The notes under the pieces: model-generated | What the model saw: only the letters and a program-made list of their open reading frames with translations | Told to the model about the DNA's origin: nothing | The model's database searches: none | Program-made: the position numbers and the translations under genes | Shown here: one piece after another, positions 17,882-26,760 of the stretch | Layout of the letters: each line of letters opens with the position of its first letter | How positions within the stretch are numbered: the stretch's first letter is position 1 | Origin: Terribacillus sp. FSL K6-0262 | GTDB taxonomy: Bacteria; Bacillota; Bacilli; Bacillales; Amphibacillaceae | Assembly (NCBI RefSeq): GCF_037977385.1 | Contig: NZ_CP150277.1 | Coordinates: 1,713,001 to 1,777,000, forward strand | Direction: 5' to 3' | DNA length: 64,000 nt

Positions 17882-18559
17882 TTAGATATGCTGCAGCAGA
17901 CGGAAGCTGCCGTTGGATAGCTGTATGTTTACATCTGACTGAGCCGCGATTTGTGGATCATGGGTGACCATGATCACGCATTTGTTCTCTTGGTGGGCAA
18001 GGTCGATGAAGAGCTTCACGATTTCCTTGGATGTCTTGTCATCCAGGTTGCCTGTCGGTTCATCCGCTACGATCAAGTCCGTGTCACAGCAGAAAGCCCT
18101 GGTGATGGCCACGCGCTGCTGCTGTCCGCCGCTGAGTGTGAGCACACGCTGCTTTGCATGCTCCTCGGAGATACCGACCTTCGCCAGCATTTTTAGGATA
18201 TAATCTTCTTGGTCACCCACTTTTTTCCCTGTAATAGCCATTGCGGATGCTATGTTTTGATAAGCTGTCATGTAAGGAATCAGATTATAAGACTGGAAGA
18301 TGATCGAGACATAATCATGGCGGAATTTCCCGAGCCCCATTTTACGGATCGATTTCCCGTCATATTCGATGTCCCCTTCCCTAGGCTTGTCCAGCCCTCC
18401 TGCCAAAGACAGGAAGGTGGTCTTGCCCGATCCGGAGGTGCCGGTGATCGTATAGAATGTATTTTTATGAAAATCGATACTCACATTTTGGAATAAAGCA
18501 TTTTCTTTGTCGGTGTACCAGTAGCCAACGTCTTTGAATGCCAATAATGGTGCTGTCAT
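17882..18559 (-). CDS. ABC transporter ATPase, MacB/LolD type (YclH-like)
   Basis: Cytoplasmic ATPase subunit, 225 residues, with Walker A GTSGSGKTT, signature LSGGQQQRVAITRA, Walker B DLIVADEPTGNLD and H-loop VMVTHD. It pairs with the FtsX-like permease immediately upstream (16-base gap). Sizes and gene order match B. subtilis yclHI-yclJK as I recall them. Such exporters usually expel or sense peptides or cell-envelope-active compounds rather than import nutrients. Probably controlled by the divergent two-component system. Confidence 0.9.
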   Translation of the reverse strand: MTAPLLAFKDVGYWYTDKENALFQNVSIDFHKNTFYTITGTSGSGKTTFLSLAGGLDKPREGDIEYDGKSIRKMGLGKFRHDYVSIIFQSYNLIPYMTAYQNIASAMAITGKKVGDQEDYILKMLAKVGISEEHAKQRVLTLSGGQQQRVAITRAFCCDTDLIVADEPTGNLDDKTSKEIVKLFIDLAHQENKCVIMVTHDPQIAAQSDVNIQLSNGSFRLLQHI

Positions 18560-18574
18560 AAATACCCCTGCTTT

Positions 18575-20053
18575 CTATTCTTGTTTTGTCAAAATGCTTT
18601 TCGGCTGCATTCTTAGGATCGAAATGGATGGGATAAGTGCTGCAATGACAGCCACTGCCAATCCGATACCGCCTAGTATCAAGATATTTTCCCATGTTAT
18701 GTTGATATTCAGGCTGCTGATTGCTTCACTCGGCTGGCTGAATGCATCAGAGACAGCTTGTCCCGGACCGCCGCCCATCGGACCGCCGCCACCGCCAGGT
18801 CCTTGCTGCATGGAGGAGGACGAAGTATCGGCGGCTGCAGTCGTTTGCTGAACCAATAGCTGATTACCTAGTACGTTAGCAATCGGATTTCCAAAAAGGG
18901 AAGATAATCCAACTGCAACGATGGCGATGACCACGATTTCGGCAATGAACTGTCCTGCAAGCTTCCATTTCTTTTCTCCTATCGCCATCAGGACACCCAT
19001 TTCATATTTACGTTCCCGAATGGAAAGCATGACGATCAACGCAAGAATGATAGCACCGGCAATCGTCACTAGATAGACGATGTTCTTTGCGAAGGAAGCA
19101 ACATTTTCGATTGGTCCGACCATTTGCTGATAAAGGTCATCATTTGCATCCAGTTCATAAACATCGAAATCGACATCTGTTTTCTTGGCAGCGGCCAGGA
19201 ATGCATCGATATTTTCTGCATCATCCATTTGGTAAGTCACGGATTCGACCGTATCCGTGTAGTCTTCGCCTTTGAGCGTGTTGGCTGCTGTATATGGCAC
19301 ATAGATCGTGTTGTACGGATTCAGGAAGGAGAAGTTCATTGCCTGGTCGCTTCCTGCAGAACTTGTTTCGTAAATACCGACGATTTCCAATTCCTGCGTG
19401 ATATCTTCATCATTTGAGGAGCTGATGGTGATGGTGTCTCCGACAGCCAAATCATTTTCCTCAGCAAGTGTCTGCTCGATGACGGCAACGTCGCTGCCGG
19501 CATCTGCTTCTTCGATACCGCGGCCATCGACGATTTCTACTTCCCCATCGCTGAAGCTATCTGCTTCATCACTGGTCAGCGTACCGTTTACAGTAAGGTC
19601 AGCTTGCACCATGCCGCCCCGGCCTTGATCACCTCCAGGAGCCTGCGTATCTTCAGCTTCGCTGCTGTCGTCAGCAGACATGCTGCTTTCGATGATGTCG
19701 AAGTCTTCTGCATTGGCAGAAGCAGAAACGGTATAGTTGTAGCTTTTCACATGATCTAAAGCTGCGACGGACTCTGCATCATCCAGACTGATCGGCGTGC
19801 TGGTGAACTGCGGCGGACCGTCTGATTCACTTTGCTCGCTTTTTTGATTCTCCATGGCTGCTTCCCGGTCTACTTGAAGTGTGACGGATCCCCCCAGTTC
19901 CTGCCTTGCCAATTCACTGGATGCTTTGGCTGCCGATTGAATCGTAAGTCCCGATAGGACGAATACACATATGACGGTGAAGATCACCAGTTGCAATAAG
20001 GTCTTTCCTTTTTTTGCTTTCATACTCCAGAAAGCACGTTTCAAGAAATTCAT
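18575..20053 (-). CDS. ABC transporter permease, MacB/FtsX type (YclI-like)
   Basis: Four-helix exporter permease, 492 residues: helix about 13-38, a large extracytoplasmic MacB-type domain about 40-315, then three helices with an FtsX core. Between helices 3 and 4 lies a low-complexity loop (QQGPGGGGGPMGGGPG), unusual for the family. ATG 20053 is preferred to the upstream 20083 because AAAGGAG lies 8 bases ahead. Forms an operon with the ATPase gene and is divergent from the OmpR/kinase pair, sharing its control region. Confidence 0.88.
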   Translation of the reverse strand: MNFLKRAFWSMKAKKGKTLLQLVIFTVICVFVLSGLTIQSAAKASSELARQELGGSVTLQVDREAAMENQKSEQSESDGPPQFTSTPISLDDAESVAALDHVKSYNYTVSASANAEDFDIIESSMSADDSSEAEDTQAPGGDQGRGGMVQADLTVNGTLTSDEADSFSDGEVEIVDGRGIEEADAGSDVAVIEQTLAEENDLAVGDTITISSSNDEDITQELEIVGIYETSSAGSDQAMNFSFLNPYNTIYVPYTAANTLKGEDYTDTVESVTYQMDDAENIDAFLAAAKKTDVDFDVYELDANDDLYQQMVGPIENVASFAKNIVYLVTIAGAIILALIVMLSIRERKYEMGVLMAIGEKKWKLAGQFIAEIVVIAIVAVGLSSLFGNPIANVLGNQLLVQQTTAAADTSSSSMQQGPGGGGGPMGGGPGQAVSDAFSQPSEAISSLNINITWENILILGGIGLAVAVIAALIPSISILRMQPKSILTKQE

Positions 20054-20138
20054 CTTGCCATCTCCTTTACTTTTTCGGGGCATGCTATAATGCTTCTGAG
20101 CTTGTCCCCTTTGCCTAATTGACAGTATGGAGCCAGGT

Positions 20139-20214
20139 GCTGAAGTGCACTTGAAAGCTAGCTGAAGATTTGCTGAAAGTGAGGAAATTCGGGAATCTTC
20201 AGCTGGTTTTCAGC
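20139..20214. promoter_or_regulatory. OmpR-type operator: GCTGAA repeats at 11-bp spacing
   Basis: GCTGAA occurs at 20139, 20161 and 20172, with a degenerate CTTGAA at 20150: one direct-repeat series stepping by 11 bases. The inverse pair TTCAGC lies at 20198 and 20209, also 11 apart. One-turn direct repeats are the normal target of OmpR/PhoB regulators. The array sits between the divergent transporter and regulator operons, so it probably serves both. Confidence 0.65.
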
Positions 20215-20244
20215 TAGTTGTTCCATAATAAAGAAAAAAGAAGA

Positions 20245-20934
20245 ATGGATGACAGAATGGATAACATAAAAGTATTGGTCGTCGATGATGAACAGACAAT
20301 CACACAGTTCCTGATGCTTGGATTGCAAAATGAAGGTTATATCGTAGAGAGTGCGGCTGATGGTATGCAAGCTATTGCCAAGGCAGAGCAGTTCGAGCCT
20401 CATATCGTCATATTGGATGTCATGATGCCGGGAATGGATGGGTTCGAAGTGTGCCGGATGCTGAAAAAGAAAGGCAGGAAGCTTTCTATCATTATGTTGA
20501 CAGCACGAGATCAAGTGGATGATCGTGTCAAAGGATTGAATGGCGGAGCAGATGATTACTTGGTCAAACCATTCAGTTTTGAGGAATTGCTCGCCAGGAT
20601 GCAGGCACGGCTCCGCAATCAATTTCCGGAACTGGGCGATTCCCTTGTGGCAGGCCCTTTACGAATCGATGATCGCCGTAAAGAAGTTTACTTGGAGGAA
20701 GAGCTGCTGCAGCTCTCTCCGACAGAGTATGAGCTATTGAAATATCTTGCGATGAATCAAGGAATTGTACTGAGCAAGGCACTTATCCTCGATAAGGTAT
20801 GGGGATATGCATTTGGTGGAGAAGAAAACATTGTGGAAGTGTATATCCGTTCTCTGCGGGAAAAACTCCACGATAAAGATCGGCAGCTGATTCGCACAAT
20901 CAGGGGAGCGGGCTATCGCCTGGATGTCAGATGA
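20245..20934 (+). CDS. Response regulator, OmpR/PhoB family (YclJ-like)
   Basis: Two-domain transcription factor: receiver domain with acidic pocket VVDDE, phospho-acceptor Asp in VILDVMMPG, Lys in YLVKPF; then a winged helix with the SPTEYELLKYLAMNQG and GYRLDV elements. About 229 residues. The start is uncertain: ATG 20245 and ATG 20257 are both possible and neither has a strong ribosome site. Overlaps the kinase gene by 4 bases (ATGA). Probably binds the GCTGAA repeats just upstream and activates itself and the divergent ABC transporter. Confidence 0.92.
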   Translation: MDDRMDNIKVLVVDDEQTITQFLMLGLQNEGYIVESAADGMQAIAKAEQFEPHIVILDVMMPGMDGFEVCRMLKKKGRKLSIIMLTARDQVDDRVKGLNGGADDYLVKPFSFEELLARMQARLRNQFPELGDSLVAGPLRIDDRRKEVYLEEELLQLSPTEYELLKYLAMNQGIVLSKALILDKVWGYAFGGEENIVEVYIRSLREKLHDKDRQLIRTIRGAGYRLDVR

Positions 20935-22361
20935 AGCGAATACGCAACTTAAAACCAAGAACATTGAACAAGCAGATCGTTGCTTTATCCTGTCTTATTC
21001 TTGCTATTATCCTGACAGTCGTCGGTATCCTGCAGTACTTCTTGATGAAAGATTTCCTGTATCAGAATGAAGCAGATGCCATGCAGTCACAGCTGCATTC
21101 GCTTCCGCCGGCACTGCTCGAACAAAATGATGCTATGCATCAGCCGTTTCTTTTCGATCGTTCTTTAGCCAGAATCGATACGTCCGGTACCTACACAGAC
21201 ATATCAGAGGAGAACGGACTCTCCAGTCCGCGCTTGAGCCAGGAAGAGCTTCGTAAGCATATGAATAGCAGGGATGATAAGTCCGCCCGGTACATCGTGA
21301 TGGAGGACGAAGACGGGAAAGAGCAGCTCATTGTCATTGTAGCTGATCGACGGTTTGGTGATATAACAGGTTATTTGCAGGCTGGGACAGAGACGGCATC
21401 AATCAACGATGTCATCAAAGGGCAGCTGCAGGTATTTTTCCTGTTGGCCATTGTGGCATTGGGAGCGGGCATCCTGCTTTACACAAGCGTGATCAAAAAA
21501 GCACTCGATCCGCTGCACCGGATCATCCGGAGAGTAGAACGGACGAGTGCCGAGAATCTATCCGAGCGGATGGAAGAGGATTCCGACCAAATCGAAATCA
21601 AACGGCTTACGATTGCTTTCAATCAAATGGTAGAAAGGATCGATAACTCTTTCCAGTCAGAACGGGAAGCAAAAGAACAAATGCAGCAGTTCATTGCGGA
21701 TGCGTCCCATGAACTGCGGACTCCGCTCACTTCCATTCATGGATTTTTGGAAGTGCTATTAAGAGGAGCTGCTAAGAATCCGAATCAGCTCTATCCGGCA
21801 CTTGAAAGCATGCTCAAGGAATCGAAGCGGATCAAGAAACTGGTCGAGGATCTGCTTCTACTCACCAAGCTGGATCAGTCTGAGGATCTGCAGCTGCAGG
21901 ATTTGGAGGTGAGTGTTGTACTGGAGGAAATGATGCCGCATTTTGATATGCTTGCCGGCAGCAGGAAAGTACAGCTTTCAGTAGATGAGCAACTGATGGT
22001 AGCTGCCGATAAGGACAAATTGAAACAAGTGTTATTGAATCTATTTTATAATGCAGTCCAGCATACAGATTCAGAGCATGGAGAAATCCATATAACGCTT
22101 GGGGCAACAGAACATGATGCTGGGATCCTCGTAAAAGATAATGGAGCCGGTATACCAAAAGCGCATCTTCCGCATGTGTTCGACCGATTCTATCGAAGTG
22201 ATAGTTCACGCGCACGCCAGCAAGGCGGCGCGGGTCTTGGTCTTTCCATCAGCCAGTCTATCGTCAAGGCGCATCATGGTACGATAGAAGTGGAGAGTGA
22301 AGAAGGCAAGGGTACTATCTTCCGAGTATTACTGCCAAAAAAAGAAGGAACCCGTAAATGA
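20931..22361 (+). CDS. Sensor histidine kinase with HAMP domain (YclK-like)
   Basis: Membrane kinase of 476 residues. Two helices (about 17-40 and 163-188) flank an extracellular sensor domain, then HAMP about 188-245, HisKA with phospho-His in ADASHELRTPL, and an ATPase domain with the N box NAVQHT, DNGAGIP and GGAGLGLSIS. Partner of the OmpR-type regulator, with coupled translation. The extracellular domain is of no recognised type, so the signal is unknown. The last codons form the 5' arm of a terminator hairpin. Confidence 0.92.
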   Translation: MKRIRNLKPRTLNKQIVALSCLILAIILTVVGILQYFLMKDFLYQNEADAMQSQLHSLPPALLEQNDAMHQPFLFDRSLARIDTSGTYTDISEENGLSSPRLSQEELRKHMNSRDDKSARYIVMEDEDGKEQLIVIVADRRFGDITGYLQAGTETASINDVIKGQLQVFFLLAIVALGAGILLYTSVIKKALDPLHRIIRRVERTSAENLSERMEEDSDQIEIKRLTIAFNQMVERIDNSFQSEREAKEQMQQFIADASHELRTPLTSIHGFLEVLLRGAAKNPNQLYPALESMLKESKRIKKLVEDLLLLTKLDQSEDLQLQDLEVSVVLEEMMPHFDMLAGSRKVQLSVDEQLMVAADKDKLKQVLLNLFYNAVQHTDSEHGEIHITLGATEHDAGILVKDNGAGIPKAHLPHVFDRFYRSDSSRARQQGGAGLGLSISQSIVKAHHGTIEVESEEGKGTIFRVLLPKKEGTRK

Positions 22362-22374
22362 ACGGGTTCCTTCT
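22343..22374. terminator. Bidirectional terminator overlapping the kinase stop
   Basis: GAAGGAACCCGT/ACGGGTTCCTTC stem with 6-base loop. The T-run is on the minus strand, so it mainly serves the M6 protease gene; the kinase's last codons lie inside the stem. Confidence 0.8.
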
Positions 22375-22386
22375 GTGCTGTTAATC

Positions 22387-24822
22387 TTAGCGGGAGATTT
22401 CAATCTTCCCTACTGTACCATCCAGACTGTCTTCTTTGACCTCAAACTCAAGTCCATACTCTGGGACGTTACGTCCAGCGTCAGGAAGGGCTTTATTCAA
22501 ATAAGTTTTATCATCCTTGAACTTATCATAGCTCTTCGTGTGATTATCTTTCAGCGTCAAGCCATTCGTAGCACGATAATCGAGGAACATCTTCTCAGAT
22601 TTATCTTTGCTGAAGGCTGCATCGTGAATTTGATAACGAGTGGAAGCTACTGATTCATCGCTCCAGTAAAGTCCCTTTTGATCGGCATCCACTACACCTA
22701 GGAAGCCTTCACCCGGATGTGTGCCAGTCCAGTTGTCATCATAAGAATTATCGACGTACCAGACTAGCAGACCAGTGTTGTAGCTCATCAAGCTGTCACC
22801 ACGGCGGATATGGTCAAGGCCGATATCAACGCCATTATGCGTACGCCATTCCAGCAAGTAGTAGTGCTCGGAAAGGGAAACGCCTTTATCTTGCGCAAAT
22901 CCAGCTAGCTCAAAACTACTGTCAGCTTCTGCATCGTCTGTCAGGACAGAGCTGCCATCAGCTGTCACTTGAATGTCATCCACGTAGAATCCAGCGTTGT
23001 TTACAGCGACATCCGTCCAATAATTCAAGGAAAGCTCGATTTCCTGGCCTGCGTAGGCACTCAAATCGAAAGTGGCATCCACCCAGCCCTCAGACGTCCC
23101 GGTAATACCATCCCCCGGATTCTGGTCGTTCGGGTTTTCTGTAGTCGTAATGCTGCCAGGAACAGTTTCCCCGTTCACTTTGACAGAAGCATAATCCCAA
23201 TCTTGTTCGATATCATACCAAGTTTTGAATGTCAGTTCAGCAGAAGAAGCATTGGTCAAATCAACAGTCGCTGTCATGCTGTTATCAACATTATTGCCTT
23301 TACCGCCGAAGTAAGCATACGTGCCGCTAGCAGGCTTCGTTACTTCTGTTTCTTTATCGGGCAGGTTTACGCGAATTACATCGTTGTTTGTACCTTTTGT
23401 TACAGCTTCATCCAGCAGCAGTTCTACTTTATCTCCATCCAAATCCTCTGCATCGATCGTCGTACCGCTCAGCCAGTTGCCGCCATGTGCGTTTTGCAAG
23501 TATTCCTTCGCATAGGCACTGAATCCAGATGGCTCGGTCCCTGGCACATCACCAGCCCAGCTTCCGCTGGCCATGATGGACCAATAAGCAACAGCTTCCC
23601 CTTGGCCAGTATAGTTCGTATCATACTCATCCGGTAAGCCTAGGTCATGGCCGTATTCATGCGCGAATACTCCCATAGCTCCGTCTTCCGGTTCGATTGT
23701 ATAGTCGTAAGCTGCAAGCTGTCCGTCAAAGCGGTCACTAGTGGAGCTTCCACCAGGGACTGCCACAAGTCCGCCAAGATTCCAGCGGTGAGACCAGATG
23801 GCATCGCCGCCAAGGCTTCCGCCGCCAGCTTCTTCACCGACACCTGCGTGAATGACCATCAAGTGGTCGATGATACCGTCTGGCTCATGGTAAACGCCAT
23901 CGCCATCATAGTCATCGCGATCCCATTGATCGTATTCGCTCAAGTCGACATTAGGATCTTGTCCAGCTTTCGTTAGGGCTTCATACACCAATTCCCTTGC
24001 AGCTGTATCACTGCCGTCTGGAGCAGGATCGTTGGCACCATAGTAAGCTGCAGGATGGTCTGCTGTGTACCATCCGGCGATCTCCCCGTCAACAGTATAG
24101 CTGCCGCCGGATTGCGCTTCATAGTATTGCTTCATGGAAGTGAAGTCCTGGCCATCCGGACCAGTATAGCCATCTTCACCGAAGATCATGTTCTGGAAGT
24201 GATCATGTGTATAATCCTCATACCACATATCCGTTTCTTCCGGTGTGATGGAGCTGTTTTTGTAATCAGGGAAGTCGATTGCCAAGACGAGCACTTTGTC
24301 TTCGCGTACTTCTCCTTCATACTTCTCTTCCTTCACATTATCGACTTTCTTGTCTTTTTTCTTATCCTTTCCTTTATCCTTGCCTTTCTTCAATGCTTCT
24401 TGCTTCTGGGAAGCACTTGCGGCATTGTCGGCGTTGCCATTTGGTTTGTCGGTGTCACTTACTACATTTTCATCAATTGCGGCTTCCTCCAGCTCTTTTG
24501 GCAAAGGCTGTTTAGCTGCTTCGGCACTTTGTTCTTCCCGTTGCTTGAGATAGGCATTCAATGCTTCCTGAGCTTCCGCTTCGGTAGCATCCTGACTGAT
24601 TTTGCCTTCTTCCTTGAGCATTTCAATCAATTTGTCCTCATTGGCGATGGCACTGTCGAAGGGTGCACCGCCCTGTGAAGCTTTCGGTGAGTACGTCACG
24701 GCTGGTGCTTTCTCGGTGGAAGCTTCGGCTTGTGCTTCCTGCGCTGGCGCGAATGATAATGTAAAAGTGCTGAATCCGATAACGGCAGCCATCGCAGAAG
24801 CCATCCATTTATTCTTCTTCAA
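22387..24822 (-). CDS. inhA: Secreted M6-family metalloprotease (immune inhibitor A-like)
   Basis: Exported zinc protease of 811 residues. Signal peptide about 1-32 ending at QAEA, a charged propeptide-like segment with a Lys/Asp-rich stretch (KDKGKDKKKDKK), catalytic domain about 160-480 with HEYGHDLGLPDEYD (HExxHxxGxxD), then jelly-roll/MAM-like modules. InhA-type proteases of Bacillus cleave host antimicrobial proteins and matrix; in a soil strain the role may just be nutrition. TTG 24822 is chosen: AAGGAG lies 10 bases ahead, while the GTG at 24831 is only one base from it. Confidence 0.88.
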   Translation of the reverse strand: MKKNKWMASAMAAVIGFSTFTLSFAPAQEAQAEASTEKAPAVTYSPKASQGGAPFDSAIANEDKLIEMLKEEGKISQDATEAEAQEALNAYLKQREEQSAEAAKQPLPKELEEAAIDENVVSDTDKPNGNADNAASASQKQEALKKGKDKGKDKKKDKKVDNVKEEKYEGEVREDKVLVLAIDFPDYKNSSITPEETDMWYEDYTHDHFQNMIFGEDGYTGPDGQDFTSMKQYYEAQSGGSYTVDGEIAGWYTADHPAAYYGANDPAPDGSDTAARELVYEALTKAGQDPNVDLSEYDQWDRDDYDGDGVYHEPDGIIDHLMVIHAGVGEEAGGGSLGGDAIWSHRWNLGGLVAVPGGSSTSDRFDGQLAAYDYTIEPEDGAMGVFAHEYGHDLGLPDEYDTNYTGQGEAVAYWSIMASGSWAGDVPGTEPSGFSAYAKEYLQNAHGGNWLSGTTIDAEDLDGDKVELLLDEAVTKGTNNDVIRVNLPDKETEVTKPASGTYAYFGGKGNNVDNSMTATVDLTNASSAELTFKTWYDIEQDWDYASVKVNGETVPGSITTTENPNDQNPGDGITGTSEGWVDATFDLSAYAGQEIELSLNYWTDVAVNNAGFYVDDIQVTADGSSVLTDDAEADSSFELAGFAQDKGVSLSEHYYLLEWRTHNGVDIGLDHIRRGDSLMSYNTGLLVWYVDNSYDDNWTGTHPGEGFLGVVDADQKGLYWSDESVASTRYQIHDAAFSKDKSEKMFLDYRATNGLTLKDNHTKSYDKFKDDKTYLNKALPDAGRNVPEYGLEFEVKEDSLDGTVGKIEISR

Positions 24823-24902
24823 GCAAGTCACTCTCCTTGTGCTAATAGTTTAAATAGTCGGAAAACAAAAGACGTATGTAGGTAAAGTTTTCCTTAGAAG
24901 GT

Positions 24903-24932
24903 AGTATAGCTACTAGTCTGCTAGATTTACAA
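24903..24932 (-). promoter_or_regulatory. Candidate promoter of the M6 protease gene
   Basis: On the minus strand TTGTAA (24927-24932), 18-base spacer, TATACT (24903-24908), about 80 bases before the start codon. No sporulation or DegU-like motif was identified. Confidence 0.5.
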
Positions 24933-25162
24933 TGGTACTTTGGACGGGTGCGATGCTTGTATGCCTTAAGTTGATGCGATTTTTGGAAGATATCATTACA
25001 TTATCCGACATGTTTTCCAATGAAGTTGGGAAATATCGTAGAGGAAATTCGCATAAAAATATAGAAACTTGGAGAATGGCAGGGGAAGTTGGGAAAGTGA
25101 AGCCGATTTGAAAATATGAAAAATGAGTGGATAGACCTATCCATTGAACTAGATTCAGAGAA
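24933..25162. other. Gap between M6 protease and Nudix genes
   Basis: No convincing gene. A 59-codon frame on the + strand (24932-25111) lacks a ribosome site, and nothing else stands out; see also the short minus-strand frame at 25163-25273. Confidence 0.4.
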
Positions 25163-25273
25163 TCAATTACATAGATAAAGGGAGGGGATGATGTAATTCG
25201 GCCTTGGCATCGCCGCATTTAAGTTTTGGATCAATTCATCTTCCATATCTTTATCCTGCTTCGCAGTGACCAT
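25163..25273 (-). pseudogene. Short 36-codon frame, possible gene fragment
   Basis: Minus-strand frame beginning MVTAKQDKDMEDELIQNLNA and ending CN-stop. The composition is protein-like, but there is no Shine-Dalgarno site and no recognised family. It follows the Nudix gene by 36 bases in the same direction. It may be a remnant of a lost gene or chance. Confidence 0.25.
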
Positions 25274-25280
25274 GATACAA

Positions 25281-25306
25281 GGAAAGGAAGCTGGAGGCTT
25301 CCCCTT
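25281..25306 (-). terminator. Weak terminator after Nudix gene
   Basis: Minus-strand GGAAGC/GCTTCC stem with 5-base loop and the T-rich tail TTTCCTTG. Confidence 0.4.
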
Positions 25307-25308
25307 GT

Positions 25309-25770
25309 CTAAGTATGCAGTATCTCTTCTTCATAATCCGCGGTGCCCGATTTCGCGTGCAGATACAATTCGAATGTACCTTCTTGGAAGAATAATGGAA
25401 AGGCAGTGCGGACGACATCCTGCATTGGCAGATTCATGGCTTCCGGCTTCTTGAACCAAGAGGGGTTGCCTTCTCTTGAGTCCGTCAGCAGTGTGCCGGA
25501 AAAGGAGTCCGTGACATAATAGAATATTAAATATCGGACATTCCGCTCCTCATTCACATAATGCTGGACACCTTTATACTCGAGATTCCAGACATCCAGC
25601 CCGGTCTCTTCCTTCACTTCCCGGATGGCGCTTGCAGTGAGGCTTTCCGGGAAATCGACTTTCCCGCCTGGCGGGATGAAGCCGTTGAAGTCGTCGTGCT
25701 GCCGGTCCAGCAGAAGTACTTGATCTCCCTTATGCACCATCACCATATTATAGATTTTGTGTTCGATCAT
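25309..25770 (-). CDS. Nudix hydrolase (MutT/8-oxo-dGTP diphosphatase-like)
   Basis: Cytoplasmic pyrophosphohydrolase, 153 residues. The Nudix box is complete: GGKVDFPESLTASAIREVKE followed by ETGLD, matching GX5EX7REUXEEXGU. N-terminal MVMVHKGDQVLLLDR is typical of MutT-like members. ATG 25770 is chosen, one base after the Lin0512 stop, so the pair is translationally coupled; the frame opens earlier (25797) inside the upstream gene. Substrate is not predictable, though nucleotide-pool sanitation is likely. Confidence 0.85.
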   Translation of the reverse strand: MIEHKIYNMVMVHKGDQVLLLDRQHDDFNGFIPPGGKVDFPESLTASAIREVKEETGLDVWNLEYKGVQHYVNEERNVRYLIFYYVTDSFSGTLLTDSREGNPSWFKKPEAMNLPMQDVVRTAFPLFFQEGTFELYLHAKSGTADYEEEILHT

Positions 25771-25771
25771 T

Positions 25772-26131
25772 TCAGTAGCCTGTCTCGACAGAGGCATTCA
25801 CGATATACATCATATCGTTCTTGTCATTTTTTTCCTCCAAATAGATGGCGCTGGATGTCAGCATGCCCCCATCGATCACTTCCACTGTCACAGTACCGTA
25901 TGGAATGCGGGCCTTCACTTGCTCGATATCCAATTTGTCCTTGTCTGCAGGGACGGCCAAGCGGACATTCACCTTCATATTATGTAAGTCATTTTCAGGA
26001 AGGACACTTGTGATTCCTGGCATGGAATTCGTATGAATGGCGTTGACCACTGCCCGAACCGCTGCTTTCGTGACATCCTGACCGTGTACATCGACACCGA
26101 ATCCGGTTTGGATGAACATGATTTTTTCCAT
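25772..26131 (-). CDS. Lin0512-family conserved hypothetical protein
   Basis: Small soluble protein of 119 residues. The N-terminal MEKIMFIQTGFGVDVHGQD with the following TKAAVRAVVNAIHTNSMPG is characteristic of the Lin0512 family, which has no assigned function. ATG 26131 is preferred because TAGGAG lies 8 bases ahead; upstream codons in this frame look non-coding. First gene of a two-gene unit with the Nudix hydrolase and divergent from a second Nudix gene. Confidence 0.8.
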   Translation of the reverse strand: MEKIMFIQTGFGVDVHGQDVTKAAVRAVVNAIHTNSMPGITSVLPENDLHNMKVNVRLAVPADKDKLDIEQVKARIPYGTVTVEVIDGGMLTSSAIYLEEKNDKNDMMYIVNASVETGY

Positions 26132-26238
26132 ATGATCACTCCTAGTTCGTTCTGATATAGTTACTGTATCATAGGAGGAACAAAGAATTCTATCAGCTAT
26201 ATCGGTCATTTTGGTAAACTGGACAAAAGGAAGGTGAT

Positions 26239-26697
26239 ATGCCCGTGAGTTATGTGGAAAATCTTCGTAAATACGTTGGCCATCAGCCTGTCATCCTGGT
26301 GGGGGCATTATGCCTGATTCTGGATGAAAAACAGCATATCCTGTTACAAAAGCGGGTGCATCCGCCTGAAACATGGGGTTTGCCCGGCGGACTGATGGAG
26401 CTGGGGGAATCAGCTGAACAAACCGCTGCCAGGGAAGTCCTCGAGGAAACAGGTCTGACGGTGGAGGATCTGCAGCTGGTCAATGTGTATTCCGGAAAAG
26501 ATAATTTTGCCGTTGCAGCCAATGGTGATGAGTTTTACAATGTGACGATCGTGTATCGGACGGATCGGTTTAGTGGGGAGCTGATGCATGATGAAAAAGA
26601 ATCCATGGAGCTGGCCTTTTTCCCTCTCGATGGACTTCCGGAAAAGATGATCGGGAGTCACCGCCGTTTTATCATGGATTTCAGTGAAAAGGAGTAG
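26239..26697 (+). CDS. Nudix hydrolase
   Basis: Second Nudix protein, 152 residues, with box GGLMELGESAEQTAAREVLE followed by ETGLT. The N-terminal MPVSYVENLRKYVGHQPVIL and the LLQKRVHPPETWGLPGG stretch are typical of the Bacillus group annotated as ADP-ribose pyrophosphatase or MutT-like. AAGGAAGG precedes ATG 26239; GTG 26245 is an alternative start. Divergent from the Lin0512-Nudix pair with about 107 bases between starts. Confidence 0.86.
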   Translation: MPVSYVENLRKYVGHQPVILVGALCLILDEKQHILLQKRVHPPETWGLPGGLMELGESAEQTAAREVLEETGLTVEDLQLVNVYSGKDNFAVAANGDEFYNVTIVYRTDRFSGELMHDEKESMELAFFPLDGLPEKMIGSHRRFIMDFSEKE

Positions 26698-26760
26698 CTT
26701 GGCAGCTATTCCTTTTCTGTCCCGCTAACTAGAGCGAGGGGACGATTATACAGGAAACCT

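Noticed and set aside
24932..25111. 59-codon frame starting MVLWTGAMLVCLKLM
   Set aside because: No ribosome site, overlaps the M6 protease promoter, no recognised family.
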